Source: Zoogloeaceae bacterium (GTDB lineage Bacteria; Pseudomonadota; Gammaproteobacteria; Burkholderiales; Rhodocyclaceae). From it: a DNA stretch of 7,890 bases. The DNA is taken from the NCBI GenBank assembly GCA_031274855.1, contig JAISPO010000030.1, positions 1 through 7,890 on the forward strand. The letters run 5' to 3'. Both the position numbers and the translations under genes were made by a program. Numbering within the stretch: the first letter of the stretch is position 1; every line of letters begins with the position of its first letter. Positions 6,101-7,890 of this stretch are shown here, one piece after another. The notes under the pieces are model-generated. The model worked only from the letters and a program-made list of their open reading frames with translations. It ran no database searches and was not told where the DNA came from.

Positions 6101-6296
6101 CATTCTCGGCGTTTCGCCGCTGGCCGTCTCGACCGGCGCGGGCGCGCAAAGCCGCCACGCGATCGGCACGGGGGTAATTGGCGGCATGATTACGGCAACT
6201 GTTCTGGCCGTGTTTCTGGTGCCGATTTTCTTTGTCATCGTCCGCCGCATTTTCCCGGGCAAACCGCAACGTCACGAAGGTGAGCATCATGCGTAA
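3180..6296 (+). CDS. RND multidrug efflux permease, HAE1 family (AcrB/MexB type)
   Basis: This 1038-residue inner-membrane proton antiporter exports hydrophobic or amphiphilic compounds from the periplasm and outer leaflet. It starts with the family-typical [20 protein letters not shown] (first helix). The proton relay is intact: Asp407 and Asp408 in [16 protein letters not shown] (helix 4) and Lys933 in [14 protein letters not shown] (helix 10). Two large periplasmic domains (about 30-335 and 560-865) flank the helix bundles at about 337-495 and 868-1022. The [10 protein letters not shown] segment (611-620) matches the AcrB switch-loop region. Phenylalanines of the deep binding pocket are kept at 178, 612, 614 and 625 by my manual alignment, while Ile607 stands where AcrB has Phe610. 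Length is about that of AcrB (1049). The start is 3 nt after the adaptor stop, with GGGAAG as a weak ribosome site. Drug range is not predictable from sequence alone. Confidence 0.97.
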   Translation: [1038 protein letters not shown]

Positions 6297-7668
6297 AACC
6301 ATTATTCTGTCCAGTGCCATTTTGATTGCCGGCTGCTCGCTGGCCCCCAATTACGAGCGGCCCGCCGCGCCGGTTGCCGCCGACTGGCCGAAGGACGCCG
6401 CCTCCGGCACGCGAGAAGTGGCGAATCTCGACTGGCGCGCCTACTTCCCTGACGCGCAGTTGCAATCGCTGATTGCCGACGCGCTCGAATACAACCGCGA
6501 CCTGCGCATCGCCGTTGCCCGCGTGGCCGAAGCGCGCGCGCTCTACGGCGTCGTCCGCGCCGACCGCCTGCCCAATCTCTATCTGGGGGCCAGTCAGACG
6601 GGTTCCCATGTGCCAGCAGATTTGAGCGGCACGGGCACGGACATAACCGCGCGGCGCTACGACGTCAATGTCGCCATCGTCAGTTTCGAACTCGATTTCT
6701 GGGGGCGCGTCGCCAATCTTTCAGCGGCGGCCAAAGCCAGCTATCTGGCGACGGAAGAAGCCGAGCGGGCATTCCGGCTCTCCCTGATTGCCGATGTCGC
6801 CAACGCATGGTTTGTTCTGCTCGAAATGAACGAACGCGCCGCGCTCGCTCAAGAGACCGTCGCCAGCGCGGAAGAAACGCGGAAGCTGATGGCGCGCCTG
6901 CGCGATGTTGGCGTCGCTGGCGACCTCGACTATCTGGCCGCCGACGGCGCGTGGCAGGCCGCCAAAGCCGACCTCGCCAATCTCGAACATCAACAATCCG
7001 CCGCCGCCACAGCCCTGACCCTGCTGGTCGGAAAATCTCTCGACGATCTGCCTGTGGCTGGCAAAAAACTCGCCGATCAAGGCGTGGTGGCCGATCTCGC
7101 CGCCGGTCTGCCCTCGGAAGTGCTGACGCGCCGCCCCGATGTGCTTTCCGCCGAACAAAACCTGATCGCCGCCAATGCCAATATCGGCGCGGCCCGCGCC
7201 GCCTTCCTGCCGAGAATCAGCCTGACCGGCGCTTTCGGCACTGCCAGCCGCCTGCTGTCCGGCCTGTTCACCGGCGGTAGCGACGCCTGGAACTTCCAGC
7301 CGGTTTTGAGTATGCCGCTGTTCGATTTCGGACGGGCTGCCGCCAACACCGATGTCGCCGAAGCCCGCAAAGTCCAGGCTGTCGCCCAGTACGAAAAGAC
7401 CATCCAGCAAGCCTTCCGCGAAGTCGCCGACCTGCTTTCCGCGCGCGACCGCCTGGTCATTCAACTGCAAGCCATGGAAGCCGCGGAAAAAGCCCAAACC
7501 CAACGCAAACAAATTGTGGACGCCCGCTACAAAGCCGGTATCAGCAGCTACCTCGAAGTCCTCGACGCGCAACGCCAATTATTCACCGCGCAACAAACCG
7601 TCGTCACCACCCGCCGCGCCCTGCTGAGTACCGCCGCGCAACTCTACAAAGCCTTGGGCGGCGAGTAA
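6289..7668 (+). CDS. outer membrane efflux lipoprotein, NodT/OprM family
   Basis: This 459-residue channel protein is the outer-membrane part of the pump. It has a lipoprotein signal with lipobox I13-A-G-C16 followed by SLAPNYERP, the usual opening of the NodT group. Two internally related halves carry the long coiled-coil helices of the periplasmic tunnel (for instance RDLRIAVARVAEARALYG and the later SAEQNLIAANANIGAARAAF), each followed by membrane beta strands. The second half includes SMPLFDFGRAAANTDVAEAR and AFREVADLLSARDRL, both typical of the family. The start at 6289 is chosen because it gives a proper lipoprotein signal and is preceded by GAAGGTGAG; an in-frame ATG at 6232 would add 19 residues lying inside the permease gene and destroy the signal. 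The gene overlaps the permease end by 8 nt, implying translational coupling. It is the last gene of the operon. Confidence 0.95.
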   Translation: MRKTIILSSAILIAGCSLAPNYERPAAPVAADWPKDAASGTREVANLDWRAYFPDAQLQSLIADALEYNRDLRIAVARVAEARALYGVVRADRLPNLYLGASQTGSHVPADLSGTGTDITARRYDVNVAIVSFELDFWGRVANLSAAAKASYLATEEAERAFRLSLIADVANAWFVLLEMNERAALAQETVASAEETRKLMARLRDVGVAGDLDYLAADGAWQAAKADLANLEHQQSAAATALTLLVGKSLDDLPVAGKKLADQGVVADLAAGLPSEVLTRRPDVLSAEQNLIAANANIGAARAAFLPRISLTGAFGTASRLLSGLFTGGSDAWNFQPVLSMPLFDFGRAAANTDVAEARKVQAVAQYEKTIQQAFREVADLLSARDRLVIQLQAMEAAEKAQTQRKQIVDARYKAGISSYLEVLDAQRQLFTAQQTVVTTRRALLSTAAQLYKALGGE

Positions 7669-7682
7669 TTCAGGGGTGTTGA

Positions 7683-7890
7683 TTACTGCTTATAGCCGCG
7701 ATGCAGGGCGACGACGCCGGCGGTCAGGTTGAAGTATTCAACTTTGGCGAGACCGGCTTGCTCCATCATGCCCTTCAATGTTTCCTGATCGGGGTGCATG
7801 CGGATGGATTCAGCCAGATAGCGGTAGCTGTCGGCATCGCCAACGATTTTACTGCCCAACCAGGGCAGTACCTTGAAGGAGTAGAGGTCG
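7683..7890 (-). CDS. ubiE: ubiquinone/menaquinone biosynthesis C-methyltransferase, C-terminal part
   Basis: The 68 C-terminal codons are present and the gene enters from the right edge. The sequence contains LYSFKVLPWLGSKIVGD, then YRYLAESIRMHPDQETL, then AGVVALHRGYKQ and the stop. This is the highly conserved end of UbiE, which methylates the benzoquinol ring with S-adenosylmethionine in ubiquinone synthesis (and the naphthoquinol in menaquinone synthesis). The S-R-x-H-P-x-Q-E-T-L-type stretch and the final ALH-x-G-Y are signature segments; here the first reads SIRMHPDQETL. The methyltransferase core with the SAM-binding motif lies outside the window. It converges on the efflux operon with only 14 nt between the two stop codons, and no terminator hairpin is seen there, so the ends of the two transcripts probably overlap. 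Confidence 0.95.
   Translation of the reverse strand, partial: DLYSFKVLPWLGSKIVGDADSYRYLAESIRMHPDQETLKGMMEQAGLAKVEYFNLTAGVVALHRGYKQ

Noticed and set aside
6232..6288. Upstream ATG start for the outer membrane lipoprotein
   Set aside because: It would add 19 polar residues inside the permease coding region in front of a perfect lipoprotein signal. The ATG at 6289 has a better ribosome site.
7669..7682. Terminator between the efflux operon and ubiE
   Set aside because: Only 14 bases separate the stops and no stem with a T-run is visible.

Overview
The window looks like chromosomal DNA of a Gram-negative proteobacterium, most likely a betaproteobacterium. It carries a complete tripartite RND efflux operon, whose outer membrane factor implies an outer membrane. 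It also has the tail of a ubiquinone-type ubiE and the first codons of a GDT1/TMEM165-type cation transporter. The taxon is inferred from protein style only.

Left end, about 1-1450, is an accessory region read on the minus strand. It runs, in minus-strand order, from a GTTAGGC core motif (1225-1231) with an attI-like arrangement, through a low-GC gene for a small secreted protein of unknown function (754-1164), a 5'-truncated PIN-domain toxin (412-753), and an intact ribbon-helix-helix antitoxin (168-410), to a compact 57-bp integron attC-like site (89-145). The start of the GDT1-family gene (1-45) follows. I read 95-1230 as a mobile gene cassette, or two cassettes fused by deletion, stranded without an integrase in this window. 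Between it and the next operon (about 1232-1435) lies an intergenic stretch with a strong hairpin (1356-1380) that resembles a dispersed repeat.

Centre and right, 1436-7668, is a four-gene plus-strand operon with tight spacing: a TetR/AcrR regulator, a lipoprotein periplasmic adaptor, a 1038-residue HAE1-type RND permease and a NodT/OprM-type outer membrane lipoprotein. Gaps are 13 nt and 3 nt, followed by an 8-nt overlap. The three transport proteins should form one proton-driven pump spanning both membranes. The first gene probably represses the operon through a 16-base near-perfect palindrome that touches its own start codon.

Right edge, 7683-7890, holds the C-terminal part of ubiE on the minus strand, convergent with the efflux operon and only 14 nt from it.

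The efflux operon is well understood in kind. The novelty, if any, is in the cassette region: a lone attC, a toxin gene whose 5' end has been lost exactly at the stop codon of an unknown secreted protein, and an attI-like boundary without an integrase.
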